Assembly (NCBI GenBank): GCA_002451555.1
Contig: DKCU01000020.1
Span: 1 to 44,765, forward strand
Source: Candidatus Segatella albertsiae
GTDB taxonomy: Bacteria; Bacteroidota; Bacteroidia; Bacteroidales; Bacteroidaceae
Reading direction: 5' to 3'
DNA length: 44,765 nt
Shown one piece after another: positions 1 through 7,727 of the stretch (its first letter is position 1; every line of letters starts with the position of its first letter). The notes below the pieces were generated by a model. It did no database searches. It was not told where the DNA came from and saw only the letters and a list, made by a program, of their open reading frames with translations. A program made the translations under genes and the position numbers.

Positions 1-254
1 ATGGCTATGGCGAGGAAATCAAAGACCCGGAGAAGATTGCCGGTCAATGGTTTGATTATAAGATTACGCCGATGGCTACCAACTTGCAGTTCGTGTTCTA
101 TCGCAACAAGTCGAAAGCTAATGATGTGTTGGTAAAAGTGCTTTTGAACGAGGATGAGGCAACACTTCCTATCAAGAGCGATGTGGCTCCTTATTATCAC
201 TGGAGTGATTTCAAAGCGTATTGTATGGAAAAATTGAAATCTTACAACAGGTAA
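1..254 (+). CDS. Histidine-type phosphatase, C-terminal end (partial)
   Basis: The reading frame is open from the window edge (first full codon at base 3) to a TAA at 252-254, so only the last 83 residues are present. The piece GYGEEI..., MATNLQFVFYRN, DVLVKVLLNE and APYYHWSDFKAY resembles the C-terminus of Bacteroidales histidine acid phosphatases of the phytase/MINPP-like branch, which release phosphate in the periplasm. The catalytic RHG motif would lie upstream, outside the window, so the family call rests on the tail alone. A strong hairpin terminator follows at 330-370. Confidence 0.55.
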   Translation, partial: GYGEEIKDPEKIAGQWFDYKITPMATNLQFVFYRNKSKANDVLVKVLLNEDEATLPIKSDVAPYYHWSDFKAYCMEKLKSYNR

Positions 255-329
255 GAAAATAAGTGATAAGGAAAGCTATAAATGAAAGGGCAACAGAAAA
301 CAGAAATAAGTCGAAAATTTAAAATAAAA

Positions 330-370
330 GGGAAGCCGCTCTTCAAGAATGTTCTTGGGAGCGGCTTCCC
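330..370. terminator. Bidirectional intrinsic terminator
   Basis: A perfect 12-bp stem, GGGAAGCCGCTC with GAGCGGCTTCCC, carries an inner CAAGAA/TTCTTG stem. It has A-rich DNA on the left and CTTT on the right. It lies between the convergent phosphatase (+) and parC (-) genes and can serve both. Confidence 0.85.
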
Positions 371-427
371 CTTTGTAAAGCATATTTGTTTTGGGTACTT
401 TAAACATTTGTTGATTCGTCAATCAAT

Positions 428-3280
428 TTATTGATTCTTCAACCAATCGTTGTCTTTCTCATCTTCTTCGGTGAATTTCTTATCATCGAAAAGACTAGTC
501 TGACCGGTCATTTCATCGATGACCTGTTGCTCGCTCTTGCCTGCGTCTGGGTCGAGGTTTTCCGTAGGCTCGTTGTCTTTGCCTGTATCTTCACCATTGT
601 CGCTGTCAGCGTCATCGGCAGTTTTTTCCTCAGGGAAGCGAGTCGGCTCCAGTTCATCAATTTTATCTATCTTCCATGTGGTCAATCTCTTGCCTTTCGC
701 CTTGAAACTCTTCTGACTGATGAATTGCTCGGCATCGATTTCCTCGGCAGGACGAACGGCATCCACACCACCGTAAGTCACCTTGATTCTTGGATAAACG
801 GTGTCGGTGAGCAAGATGAGCTTGCAGTTAGGGTTCTCGCCCATGAAGTTCTGATGGCGTTTGGTCGCATCCATCGTGAAACGCTTGATGTATGGGTAAC
901 CCTGGTTGTCGGCATCATAAAGGATGGCTGTCCAAATCTTGTGCTCGTCCCATTTCTCTAGACGGAGAATGTTGTCTTCGTAATGGTTGTTTACATCGAA
1001 GTTGGTGATATAGAACTCACCGTTGTCTAATACTACCAGGATGCTCTCGTCGTCGTTGAACTCTCCAAGGAAGCGGCCATTCTCGTCGTAGTTGATGCGG
1101 TTGACATCCGGGTCGAACCATACCTTGCGACCGCCTAACGTGCTGTGTCCGTGACTCTTCAACCCGATGCGTCGGATAGGACGCTTGGTGAGTAGGTTAC
1201 CCTTGGCGGCACGTCCCTTGATGAGGATGGTCGAGAAATCTTTTTCCAGGAAGATGCTCAGACGTTTCTTCGTCAAGTCTGGCTCCATGGTCACTTTGAT
1301 GATTTCTGCCTCACCGTTAGGGTTGGCGGTGAAGTAGATGACACGGCTGCCAGGAGTTCCTTGTGTAATGTCGTATATCTTGTCACGAGTCATGGCGGTT
1401 ACGTTGAATCGCTTGATGAAATAGTCGCCCTGTTTGCCGTCGCGATACACGCAGTTGTAGATGGTGCGCTTGTCGTTCTTCTTGAACACCTGTACGTGCA
1501 GAATGTTCTTGCCCACGAATATCTTGTCGGCTATCTTCGTCACCTTGAACTTTCCGTCCTTGTAGAAGATGATGATGTCGTCGAGGTCGGAGCAGTTGCA
1601 TACAAACTCGTCCTTCTTCAATCCCATGCCTACGAATCCTTCCTGACGGTTGATGTAGAGCTTTTGGTTGGCTTCCACTACCTTGGTCACCTCGATGGTA
1701 TCGAAGTTGCGAATTTCAGTGTGGCGAGGGTGGAGCTTGCCATATTTGCCCTTGAGGTATTCAAACCAATTGATGGTGACATCGGTCATGTGGGCGAGGT
1801 CGTTTTCGATTTCCGCCAACTCTGCCTTTATTTTCATCAAGAGTTCGTCTGCCTTGTCCTTATTATATTTAAGGATGCGTTGCATCTTGATTTCGAGGAG
1901 CTTGAGGATGTCTTCTCGGGTTATCTCACGATGGAAGGCATATTCCACCATGTCCTCGGTGTCGGTCTTGACGGAGAAAAGTTTGTCCTTGAAAGGCTCC
2001 AACTTGGAGTCGATAAATGCCACTACCTCGTCTTGCGTCTTGCTTTGCTCGAACTTGCGCTCCTTGTAGATGCGCTCCTCGATGAAGATGCGTTCGAGAG
2101 AAGAGAAGAATAGCTGTTCTTCGAGTTCTCCCTTGCGTATCATGAGTTCCTTGCGCAATAATCCCATCGTACGATCAACGCTGTGTCTAAGCACGTCGCT
2201 GATAGTGAGGAACCTTGGCTTATTGTCTTCGATGACGCAGCAGTTGGGCGAGATGTTGATTTCGCAATCGCTGAAGGCATAGAGGGCATCCATCGTCTTG
2301 TCGCTGGATGTGCCAGGGGCGAGATGTACGAGAATCTCCACATTGGCGGAGGTTACGTCTTCGATCTTGCGTGCCTTGATTTTTCCTTTCTCTACCGCTT
2401 TGGTGATGCTCTCGATGAGGCTCACGGTAGTTTTGCTATATGGAATCTCACTGATGACGAGCGTCTTGTTGTCTATCTTGTCTATTTTCGCACGCACCTT
2501 CAGCACGCCACCACGCTGTCCGTCGTTGTACTTGCTCACGTCGATGGCACCGCCCGTAGGAAAGTCCGGGTAGAGTTGGAAAGGCTCCCCCTTGAGATAG
2601 TGGATGGCGGCATCGCAGAGATCGTTGAAGTTGTGAGGCAATACCTTGCTGCTCAATCCTACGGCGATACCTTCGGCCCCCTGTGCCAGGAGCAGAGGAA
2701 ACTTGGCGGGGAGCGTGATAGGCTCCTTGTTCCTGCCATCATAGGAGAGTTGCCAGTCGGTGGTCTTCGGATTGAACACCACGTCTAGGGCAAACTTGGA
2801 AAGGCGTGCCTCGATGTATCGGGGTGCTGCCGCACGGTCGCCCGTGAGGATGTTACCCCAGTTACCCTGGGTGTCGATGAGAAGGTCTTTCTGTCCCATC
2901 TGCACGAGGGCATCGCCGATGGAGGCGTCACCATGAGGGTGGAACTGCATCGTATGACCTACGATGTTGGCCACCTTGTTGTATCGTCCATCGTCCATAC
3001 GTTTCATGGAGTGGAGGATGCGTCGCTGCACAGGTTTGAGACCGTCCTCGATATGAGGCACGGCACGTTCCAAAATCACATACGATGCATAGTCGAGGAA
3101 CCAATTCTGGTACATTCCGCTGAGGTGATGCACAGCGGAAGCATCAAATCGGTTCACCGGCTTGTAATCGGAGTGGCTTTCGGTAGAAGGCTCTTCCGAT
3201 TTTTCATTTTCTTGAGTTTTCTCCAAATCGCCAGAATTTTGACCTTCAAGTTCGTCTTTGTCTTTTATTTCGTCGCTCAT
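428..3280 (-). CDS. parC: DNA topoisomerase IV subunit A (GyrA/ParC family)
   Basis: This 950-residue protein is a type IIA topoisomerase A subunit: it cuts and rejoins duplex DNA and, with the B subunit, unlinks daughter chromosomes. The winged-helix and tower domain starts near residue 50. The catalytic tyrosine is Y155 in AAAPRYIEARL. The quinolone-determining loop is HPHGDASIGDALVQM (114-128), where alanine A119 stands at the position of E. coli GyrA Ser83. The C-terminal beta-pinwheel lacks a gyrase QRRGGKG box, which argues for topoisomerase IV rather than gyrase. N-terminal (1-40) and C-terminal (about 890-950) extensions are highly acidic. No parE is in the window. The start is the ATG at 3278-3280, about 35 bp below a -7 box. 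Confidence 0.88.
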   Translation of the reverse strand: MSDEIKDKDELEGQNSGDLEKTQENEKSEEPSTESHSDYKPVNRFDASAVHHLSGMYQNWFLDYASYVILERAVPHIEDGLKPVQRRILHSMKRMDDGRYNKVANIVGHTMQFHPHGDASIGDALVQMGQKDLLIDTQGNWGNILTGDRAAAPRYIEARLSKFALDVVFNPKTTDWQLSYDGRNKEPITLPAKFPLLLAQGAEGIAVGLSSKVLPHNFNDLCDAAIHYLKGEPFQLYPDFPTGGAIDVSKYNDGQRGGVLKVRAKIDKIDNKTLVISEIPYSKTTVSLIESITKAVEKGKIKARKIEDVTSANVEILVHLAPGTSSDKTMDALYAFSDCEINISPNCCVIEDNKPRFLTISDVLRHSVDRTMGLLRKELMIRKGELEEQLFFSSLERIFIEERIYKERKFEQSKTQDEVVAFIDSKLEPFKDKLFSVKTDTEDMVEYAFHREITREDILKLLEIKMQRILKYNKDKADELLMKIKAELAEIENDLAHMTDVTINWFEYLKGKYGKLHPRHTEIRNFDTIEVTKVVEANQKLYINRQEGFVGMGLKKDEFVCNCSDLDDIIIFYKDGKFKVTKIADKIFVGKNILHVQVFKKNDKRTIYNCVYRDGKQGDYFIKRFNVTAMTRDKIYDITQGTPGSRVIYFTANPNGEAEIIKVTMEPDLTKKRLSIFLEKDFSTILIKGRAAKGNLLTKRPIRRIGLKSHGHSTLGGRKVWFDPDVNRINYDENGRFLGEFNDDESILVVLDNGEFYITNFDVNNHYEDNILRLEKWDEHKIWTAILYDADNQGYPYIKRFTMDATKRHQNFMGENPNCKLILLTDTVYPRIKVTYGGVDAVRPAEEIDAEQFISQKSFKAKGKRLTTWKIDKIDELEPTRFPEEKTADDADSDNGEDTGKDNEPTENLDPDAGKSEQQVIDEMTGQTSLFDDKKFTEEDEKDNDWLKNQ

Positions 3281-3315
3281 AGATAGCTTTTAATACTAAT
3301 TTTGATAATTTATGG

Positions 3316-3323
3316 CAAAAATA
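3316..3323 (-). promoter_or_regulatory. -7 box for parC
   Basis: The minus strand reads TATTTTTG, matching TAnnTTTG, 35 bp upstream of the parC start. No clear -33 TTTG is seen. Confidence 0.6.
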
Positions 3324-3347
3324 CAACAAAAATTCGAGAAAAAGGTG

Positions 3348-3355
3348 TATCTTTG
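3348..3355 (+). promoter_or_regulatory. -7 box for glyS
   Basis: TATCTTTG matches TAnnTTTG, 30 bp upstream of the glyS ATG. Together with the parC box it forms a compact divergent promoter region of about 100 bp. Confidence 0.65.
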
Positions 3356-3385
3356 CCGAAAATTTGAAAAAAATAAGTTTTTATC

Positions 3386-4948
3386 ATGGCACAGGAAGAT
3401 GTTTTTAAGAAAATTGTAAGCCATTGTAAAGAATATGGCTTCGTGTTCCCTAGTAGTGAAATTTATGATGGCTTGGCTGCTGTTTATGACTATGGTCAGA
3501 ACGGTGTCGAGCTGAAAAACAATATCAAGCAGTACTGGTGGCAGAGCATGGTATTGTTGCACGAGAATATCGTAGGTCTCGATGCTGCTATCTTCATGCA
3601 CCCTACTGTTTGGAAGGCTTCTGGTCACGTGGATGCTTTCAATGACCCATTGATTGATAACCGCGACTCCAAGAAGCGTTATCGTGCCGATGTGCTCATC
3701 GAAGACCACATGGCTAAGTATGAGGAGAAAATTGCCAAGGAGATCGCTAAGGCTAAGAAGCGTTTCGGAGATAGCTTTGATGAGGCTCAGTTCCGTGCTA
3801 CCAACCCTCGTGTGCTCGAGAACCAGAAGAAGCACGATGAACTCCACGCTCGCTACACCGAGGCTATGCAGGGGCCTGACTTGGATATGCTCAAGCAGAT
3901 TATCCTCGACGAGGGTATCGTTTGCCCTATCTCTGGTACCAAGAACTGGACAGATGTTCGTCAGTTCAACTTGATGTTCTCTACCCAGATGGGTGCTGCA
4001 AGTGATGCTACCAGCAAGGTTTACCTCCGTCCTGAGACAGCTCAGGGTATCTTCGTGGATTACCTCAGCGTTCAGAAGACTGGTCGTATGAAGTTGCCAT
4101 TCGGTATCTGCCAGATTGGTAAGGCTTTCCGTAACGAGGTGGTTGCCCGTCAGTTTGTGTTCCGTATGCGTGAGTTCGAGCAGATGGAGATGCAGTTCTT
4201 CTGCCAGCCAGGCACTGAGATGAAGTGGTTTGAGTATTGGAAGAAGGTGCGTTTGGCATGGCACGAGGCTCTCGGCATGGGTAACGAGAACTATCGTTAC
4301 CACGACCATGAGAAGTTGGCTCACTATGCCAACGCCGCTACCGACATCGAATTCAAGATGCCATTCGGTTTCAAGGAGGTGGAGGGTATCCACAGCCGTA
4401 CCAACTTCGACCTCTCTCAGCATGAGAAGTTCAGCGGTCGTTCCATCAAGTACTTCGATCCTGAGAAGAACGAGAGCTATGTACCTTATGACGTGGAGAC
4501 ATCCATCGGTGTTGACCGTATGTTCCTCAGCGTGATGTGTCACTCTTATTGCGAGGAGAAGTTGGAGAATGGTGAGACACGTGTTGTGTTGAAGTTGCCT
4601 GAGGCCTTGGCACCAGTGAAGTGTGCTGTGTTCCCATTGGATAAGAAGGACGGCCTGCCAGAGTTGGCTCATGAGATTGTAGATGAGTTGAAGTTCCACT
4701 TCAATACTCACTATGGCGATCCTAAGGACTCTATCGGTAAGCGTTATCGCCGTCAGGATGCCATCGGTACTCCATTCTGTATTACCGTTGACCACGATAC
4801 TCCTAACGATCACAAGGTAACCTTGCGCTATCGTGACACCATGGAGCAGGAGCGTGTTGCCATCAGCGACTTGCGCTCAATCATCGAGGATCGCGTGAGC
4901 ATCACGAGCGTATTGAAGAAGCTTGGTGCAGAAATCAAGAACTTCTAA
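3386..4948 (+). CDS. glyS: Glycine--tRNA ligase, single-chain (alpha2) type
   Basis: This 520-residue class II aminoacyl-tRNA synthetase charges tRNA-Gly. It is the eukaryote-like homodimeric form, not the two-gene alpha2beta2 form. It starts with EYGFVFPSSEIYDGLAAVYDYG, typical of this form. Class II motif 2 is GKAFRNE...FRMREFEQMEMQFF (near residues 245-275) and motif 3 is SIGVDRMFL (about 374-382). The anticodon-binding domain follows, with CAVFPLDKKDGLPELA. The length fits the bacterial alpha2 family. An FKBP lipoprotein gene follows after 27 bp, probably on the same transcript. Confidence 0.93.
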   Translation: MAQEDVFKKIVSHCKEYGFVFPSSEIYDGLAAVYDYGQNGVELKNNIKQYWWQSMVLLHENIVGLDAAIFMHPTVWKASGHVDAFNDPLIDNRDSKKRYRADVLIEDHMAKYEEKIAKEIAKAKKRFGDSFDEAQFRATNPRVLENQKKHDELHARYTEAMQGPDLDMLKQIILDEGIVCPISGTKNWTDVRQFNLMFSTQMGAASDATSKVYLRPETAQGIFVDYLSVQKTGRMKLPFGICQIGKAFRNEVVARQFVFRMREFEQMEMQFFCQPGTEMKWFEYWKKVRLAWHEALGMGNENYRYHDHEKLAHYANAATDIEFKMPFGFKEVEGIHSRTNFDLSQHEKFSGRSIKYFDPEKNESYVPYDVETSIGVDRMFLSVMCHSYCEEKLENGETRVVLKLPEALAPVKCAVFPLDKKDGLPELAHEIVDELKFHFNTHYGDPKDSIGKRYRRQDAIGTPFCITVDHDTPNDHKVTLRYRDTMEQERVAISDLRSIIEDRVSITSVLKKLGAEIKNF

Positions 4949-4975
4949 TATAATAAGGTAATCAAATACATTTAG

Positions 4976-5629
4976 ATGAATTTGAAGAATTTGAAATATT
5001 TGTTCTTTCTGTTGATGGCAGCTTTTGTGCTGTCATCATGCAGTGAGACAGACGAGGATGAGTCCAAGGTGGAGTACGCTAATTGGCAAGAACGCAACGA
5101 CAAGGCTTTTGCCGATACCTTGGCATACGCCAGGCAGCAAGGTGAAGCCAATGGATGGTATGTCTTTAGAAATTGGTGTTTGGATAATCAGACACCTAAT
5201 AAGGATACCAATGGCAACGAAGCAAGTTTGAAGTATAATGACGATGACTATATCGTAGTGCATGTGCTTCAAGAGGGCGAAGGAACGGAATCCCCATTAT
5301 ATACAGACTCTATTCAGGTAAGCTATAGGGGAAGACTGTTGCCTTCTACGTCTTATGCTGATGGCTATGTCTTCGACCAGACGTTTGAGGGTGCATATAG
5401 TTCCAAGACAGCCAAGCCAACTAAGACAACTGTCAACTATGGTTGGATAGATGGTTACACTACCGCATTGCTCAAGATGCACGTTGGTGACCGCTGGATG
5501 GTGTTCATACCTCAAAATCTGGGTTATGGTACCACAGAGTATAATGGCATCCCTGCTTATTCTCTGCTTCGTTTCGAACTGGCTTTGAATGGTTACAAGA
5601 GAGGCAGTGGCGCTTGGATTATGAAATAA
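4976..5629 (+). CDS. FKBP-type peptidyl-prolyl isomerase lipoprotein
   Basis: The 217-residue product has a lipoprotein signal ending in LSSC (C22), so it should be anchored in the cell envelope. The C-terminal half (about 95-205) is an FKBP fold: DSIQVSYRGRLL, VFDQTF, a core around TTALLKMHVGDRWMVFIPQNLGYG, and LLRFELAL at the end. The family speeds cis-trans isomerisation of prolyl bonds and assists folding of exported proteins. The N-terminal region (25-90) is acidic and not recognised. It is co-directional with glyS (27 bp gap) and followed by a terminator. Confidence 0.85.
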   Translation: MNLKNLKYLFFLLMAAFVLSSCSETDEDESKVEYANWQERNDKAFADTLAYARQQGEANGWYVFRNWCLDNQTPNKDTNGNEASLKYNDDDYIVVHVLQEGEGTESPLYTDSIQVSYRGRLLPSTSYADGYVFDQTFEGAYSSKTAKPTKTTVNYGWIDGYTTALLKMHVGDRWMVFIPQNLGYGTTEYNGIPAYSLLRFELALNGYKRGSGAWIMK

Positions 5630-5651
5630 GGTATAAAAACAGATGTAAGAT

Positions 5652-5686
5652 AATCGCTCGGCAGTTTCTGTCGGGCGATTCCTTTT
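5652..5686 (+). terminator. Intrinsic terminator of the glyS-FKBP unit
   Basis: AATCGCTCGGCAG pairs with CTGTCGGGCGATT through a TTT loop (G-T pairs allowed), followed by CCTTTT. Confidence 0.8.
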
Positions 5687-5818
5687 ATGTGTAAATCCGA
5701 TAGGTTTCTTTAGTGCAAAAATGTGTTGCAAAGCATGAATAAGTGTTTGTGTTCGCACACAAATGGTTGACATATATCAAAAAAATGTTAGAAAACTGCA
5801 AAAATATTCGGAAAAGTA

Positions 5819-5848
5819 TTGTGGTTTCCTAGATTTGTCGTACCTTTG
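5819..5848 (+). promoter_or_regulatory. Bacteroidetes promoter, TTG-N19-TACCTTTG
   Basis: TTG at 5819-5821 and TACCTTTG at 5841-5848 are separated by 19 bp, a near-ideal -33/-7 pair. Transcription would enter 200 bp of DNA without any ATG, then reach a terminator at 6079-6115. Confidence 0.75.
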
Positions 5849-5887
5849 CAGTCGAAAATATAAGTTTTAGGTTTTTAGTTAGGTAAT

Positions 5888-5993
5888 AGATTGTTCAAGG
5901 TTATTAGTTTGAAGGTAAAAATTAAGATTGTTATTCAAGGACGACGGGTATTAGAAGTAAGGTAATAAAAAGATTGTTTATTCAAGGACGACG
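5888..5993 (+). repeat. Three repeats of AGATTGTT(TA)TTCAAGG(ACGACG)
   Basis: Copies lie at 5888-5900 (short), 5925-5946 and 5971-5993. The last two share TTCAAGGACGACG exactly and are preceded by related AAGGTAA-type sequence. The period is about 40-46 bp. Confidence 0.85.
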
Positions 5994-6078
5994 AATAGGT
6001 TTAGTTATCTGAAAAGGTATTAAGTGAGTATTTTGGGAAAATACTGATTGAAGAGAAAGTAATTATTTTATGTTTATA

Positions 6079-6115
6079 AAAAATGGCGATTCCTCAACTT
6101 GGGATCGCCATTTTT
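6079..6115 (+). terminator. Strong intrinsic terminator
   Basis: AAAAATGGCGATTCC pairs with GGGATCGCCATTTTT (one G-T pair) around TCAACTT. The last five T bases form the U tract. It lies upstream of the MATE start, so it ends the preceding RNA or attenuates the gene. Confidence 0.85.
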
Positions 6116-6150
6116 CTGTTACGAGCATAATAAAATTCGAGCATAGTAAA

Positions 6151-7545
6151 ATGTTATATAGTAAAAAAACGAATTATTTGATGGAGTCGATACGCTCGGG
6201 TAGGGCGATGACTCGTGGAGAGAAGCTCAATCTCATCGTGGGACTGAGCGTTCCTTCCATGTTGGCGCAAATCTCCACCGTGATGATGTTTTTCATCGAT
6301 GCTTCGATGGTGGGGCATCTTGGAGCTGAGGCATCAGCCAGCATCGGCTTGATAGAATCCACGACTTGGCTCATCGGAAGTTTGCTGGGTGCGGCGGCAA
6401 CGGGCTTTTCCGTGCAAGTGGCTCATTTCATTGGTGCCAATGACTTCTTTCAGGCTCGTCAGGTCTTCAGGCATGGTTTGATATGTGGTTTGCTCTTTAG
6501 TGTATTCCTCGCTATCATAGGAGTTGCCATCCATGTTCATCTGCCCTATTGGCTGGGAGGAGGAGAGGATATAGCCGTGGACTCATCTCGTTATTTCTTG
6601 GTTTATGCCTTGGTTCTTCCTTTCGTATATCTCTATCATACGTCCGAGATGATGTTGAAGTCGGCAGGAAACATGCACACGCCAAGCATCATGGCGGTAT
6701 TGGTATGCATCTGTGATGTGCTCTTCAATTACATATTTATATATATATTGAAGATGGGAGTCGTTGGTGCTTCGTGTGGTACGGCGTTGGCTTATATTTG
6801 CATCTCATTGCCAAATCTCTATTTGGCAGCCTGCAAGAATAAGATACTCAACCTGCGTCAGGATCATGTGCGCTTCCATTGGGTCAAGGAGTATGTACAG
6901 CATGCTTGCAAGATAAGCATTCCTATCGCCATACAGAATATCCTGATGAGTGGCGCCCAGATAGTGAGCACGATGATAGTCGCTCCTTTGGGTAATATTG
7001 CCATTGCAGCTCATTCCTTCGCCATTACGGCGGAAAGTCTCTGCTATATGCCGGGCTATGGAATCGGAGACGCTGCTACGACGCTCGTAGGTCAGACGCA
7101 TGGTGCCAATCGCTTGGATCTCTGTAAGAGCTTTGCCTACATGACGGTTGGACTGGGCATGGCGGTCATGGCATTGATGGGAGTTGTCATGTATGGGTTC
7201 GCTCCCGAGATGATAGGTGTGTTGTCTCCGGTGGACTCCATCTGTGAGTTGGGTACCATCTGTCTTCGCATCGAGGCTTTCGCTGAGCCATTCTTTGCGG
7301 CGAGCATCGTCACTTATAGTGTGTGTGTGGGAGCGGGCGATACCAAGACTCCTGCTGCCATTAATCTGGGTACGATGTGGCTGGTGCGCCTCACCTTGGC
7401 TTATGGCTTATCGAAGAGCTATGGCTTGGAGGGTGTTTGGATAGCCATGGCTACCGAGTTGACATTTAGGGGAATCCTCTTCCTGGTACGTCTTGTACGT
7501 GGTTCATGGATGAAGAGTTTCATGGTGTCATCTACTCTCGAATGA
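6151..7545 (+). CDS. MATE family efflux transporter
   Basis: This hydrophobic protein of about 464 residues has roughly 12 membrane segments and belongs to the NorM/DinF-like MATE group, which exports cationic compounds by Na+ or H+ antiport. Diagnostic stretches are LSVPSMLAQISTVMMFFIDA with MVGHLGAEASASIGL near the N-terminus, and IAIAAHSFAI and GIGDAATTLVGQTHGAN in the second half. The frame is open back to an ATG at 6070, but that start lies inside the hairpin region. I chose the ATG at 6151; 6181 (MESIRSG) is equally possible. A terminator follows at 7569. Confidence 0.87.
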   Translation: MLYSKKTNYLMESIRSGRAMTRGEKLNLIVGLSVPSMLAQISTVMMFFIDASMVGHLGAEASASIGLIESTTWLIGSLLGAAATGFSVQVAHFIGANDFFQARQVFRHGLICGLLFSVFLAIIGVAIHVHLPYWLGGGEDIAVDSSRYFLVYALVLPFVYLYHTSEMMLKSAGNMHTPSIMAVLVCICDVLFNYIFIYILKMGVVGASCGTALAYICISLPNLYLAACKNKILNLRQDHVRFHWVKEYVQHACKISIPIAIQNILMSGAQIVSTMIVAPLGNIAIAAHSFAITAESLCYMPGYGIGDAATTLVGQTHGANRLDLCKSFAYMTVGLGMAVMALMGVVMYGFAPEMIGVLSPVDSICELGTICLRIEAFAEPFFAASIVTYSVCVGAGDTKTPAAINLGTMWLVRLTLAYGLSKSYGLEGVWIAMATELTFRGILFLVRLVRGSWMKSFMVSSTLE

Positions 7546-7568
7546 ATGTTAGTTTTATGTTAAGATTG

Positions 7569-7610
7569 CAAGCTTTTGGGAAGTTTTTACCCCAAAAGCT
7601 TGTTTACTTT
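7569..7610 (+). terminator. Intrinsic terminator of the MATE gene
   Basis: CAAGCTTTTGGG pairs with CCCAAAAGCTTG, followed by TTTACTTT. Confidence 0.8.
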
Positions 7611-7630
7611 CGTTATTTATGTTAATTTTG
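7600..7630 (+). promoter_or_regulatory. Promoter of the M16 peptidase, TTG-N20-TAATTTTG
   Basis: TTG at 7600-7602 and TAATTTTG at 7623-7630 are 20 bp apart. The -33 element overlaps the right arm of the previous terminator. The leader is about 90 nt. Confidence 0.65.
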
Positions 7631-7727
7631 CAGAAGAAAGTTACCTTATTAAGAGGGGTTTTCGTTATATGTATATGTTCGAAACAGCATTTAAGATAAC
7701 AATTATAATACAACAAATACAATAAAC

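Larger units (their letters stand above)
5853..6115 (+). ncRNA. Candidate small RNA with internal repeats
   Basis: The stretch has a good promoter just upstream, no ATG in any frame before 6070, three copies of an AGATTG...TTCAAGG element, a small hairpin (6027-6045, AGTATTTT/AAAATACT), and a strong intrinsic terminator at its end. This is the layout of an independently transcribed RNA of about 260 nt. It could instead be an attenuated leader of the MATE gene, which starts about 35 bp after the terminator. I do not recognise the family. Confidence 0.55.

Noticed and set aside
3296..4813. 505-codon open frame antisense to glyS
   Set aside because: It lies fully opposite a strongly conserved gene, its translation is Leu/His/Thr-rich without motifs, and it has no promoter. 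It is a by-product of the codon pattern of glyS.
6070..6150. Use of ATG 6070 as the MATE start
   Set aside because: Those 27 codons cover a near-perfect terminator hairpin, and the encoded residues (MFIKNGDSSTWDRHF) are not typical of the family N-terminus.
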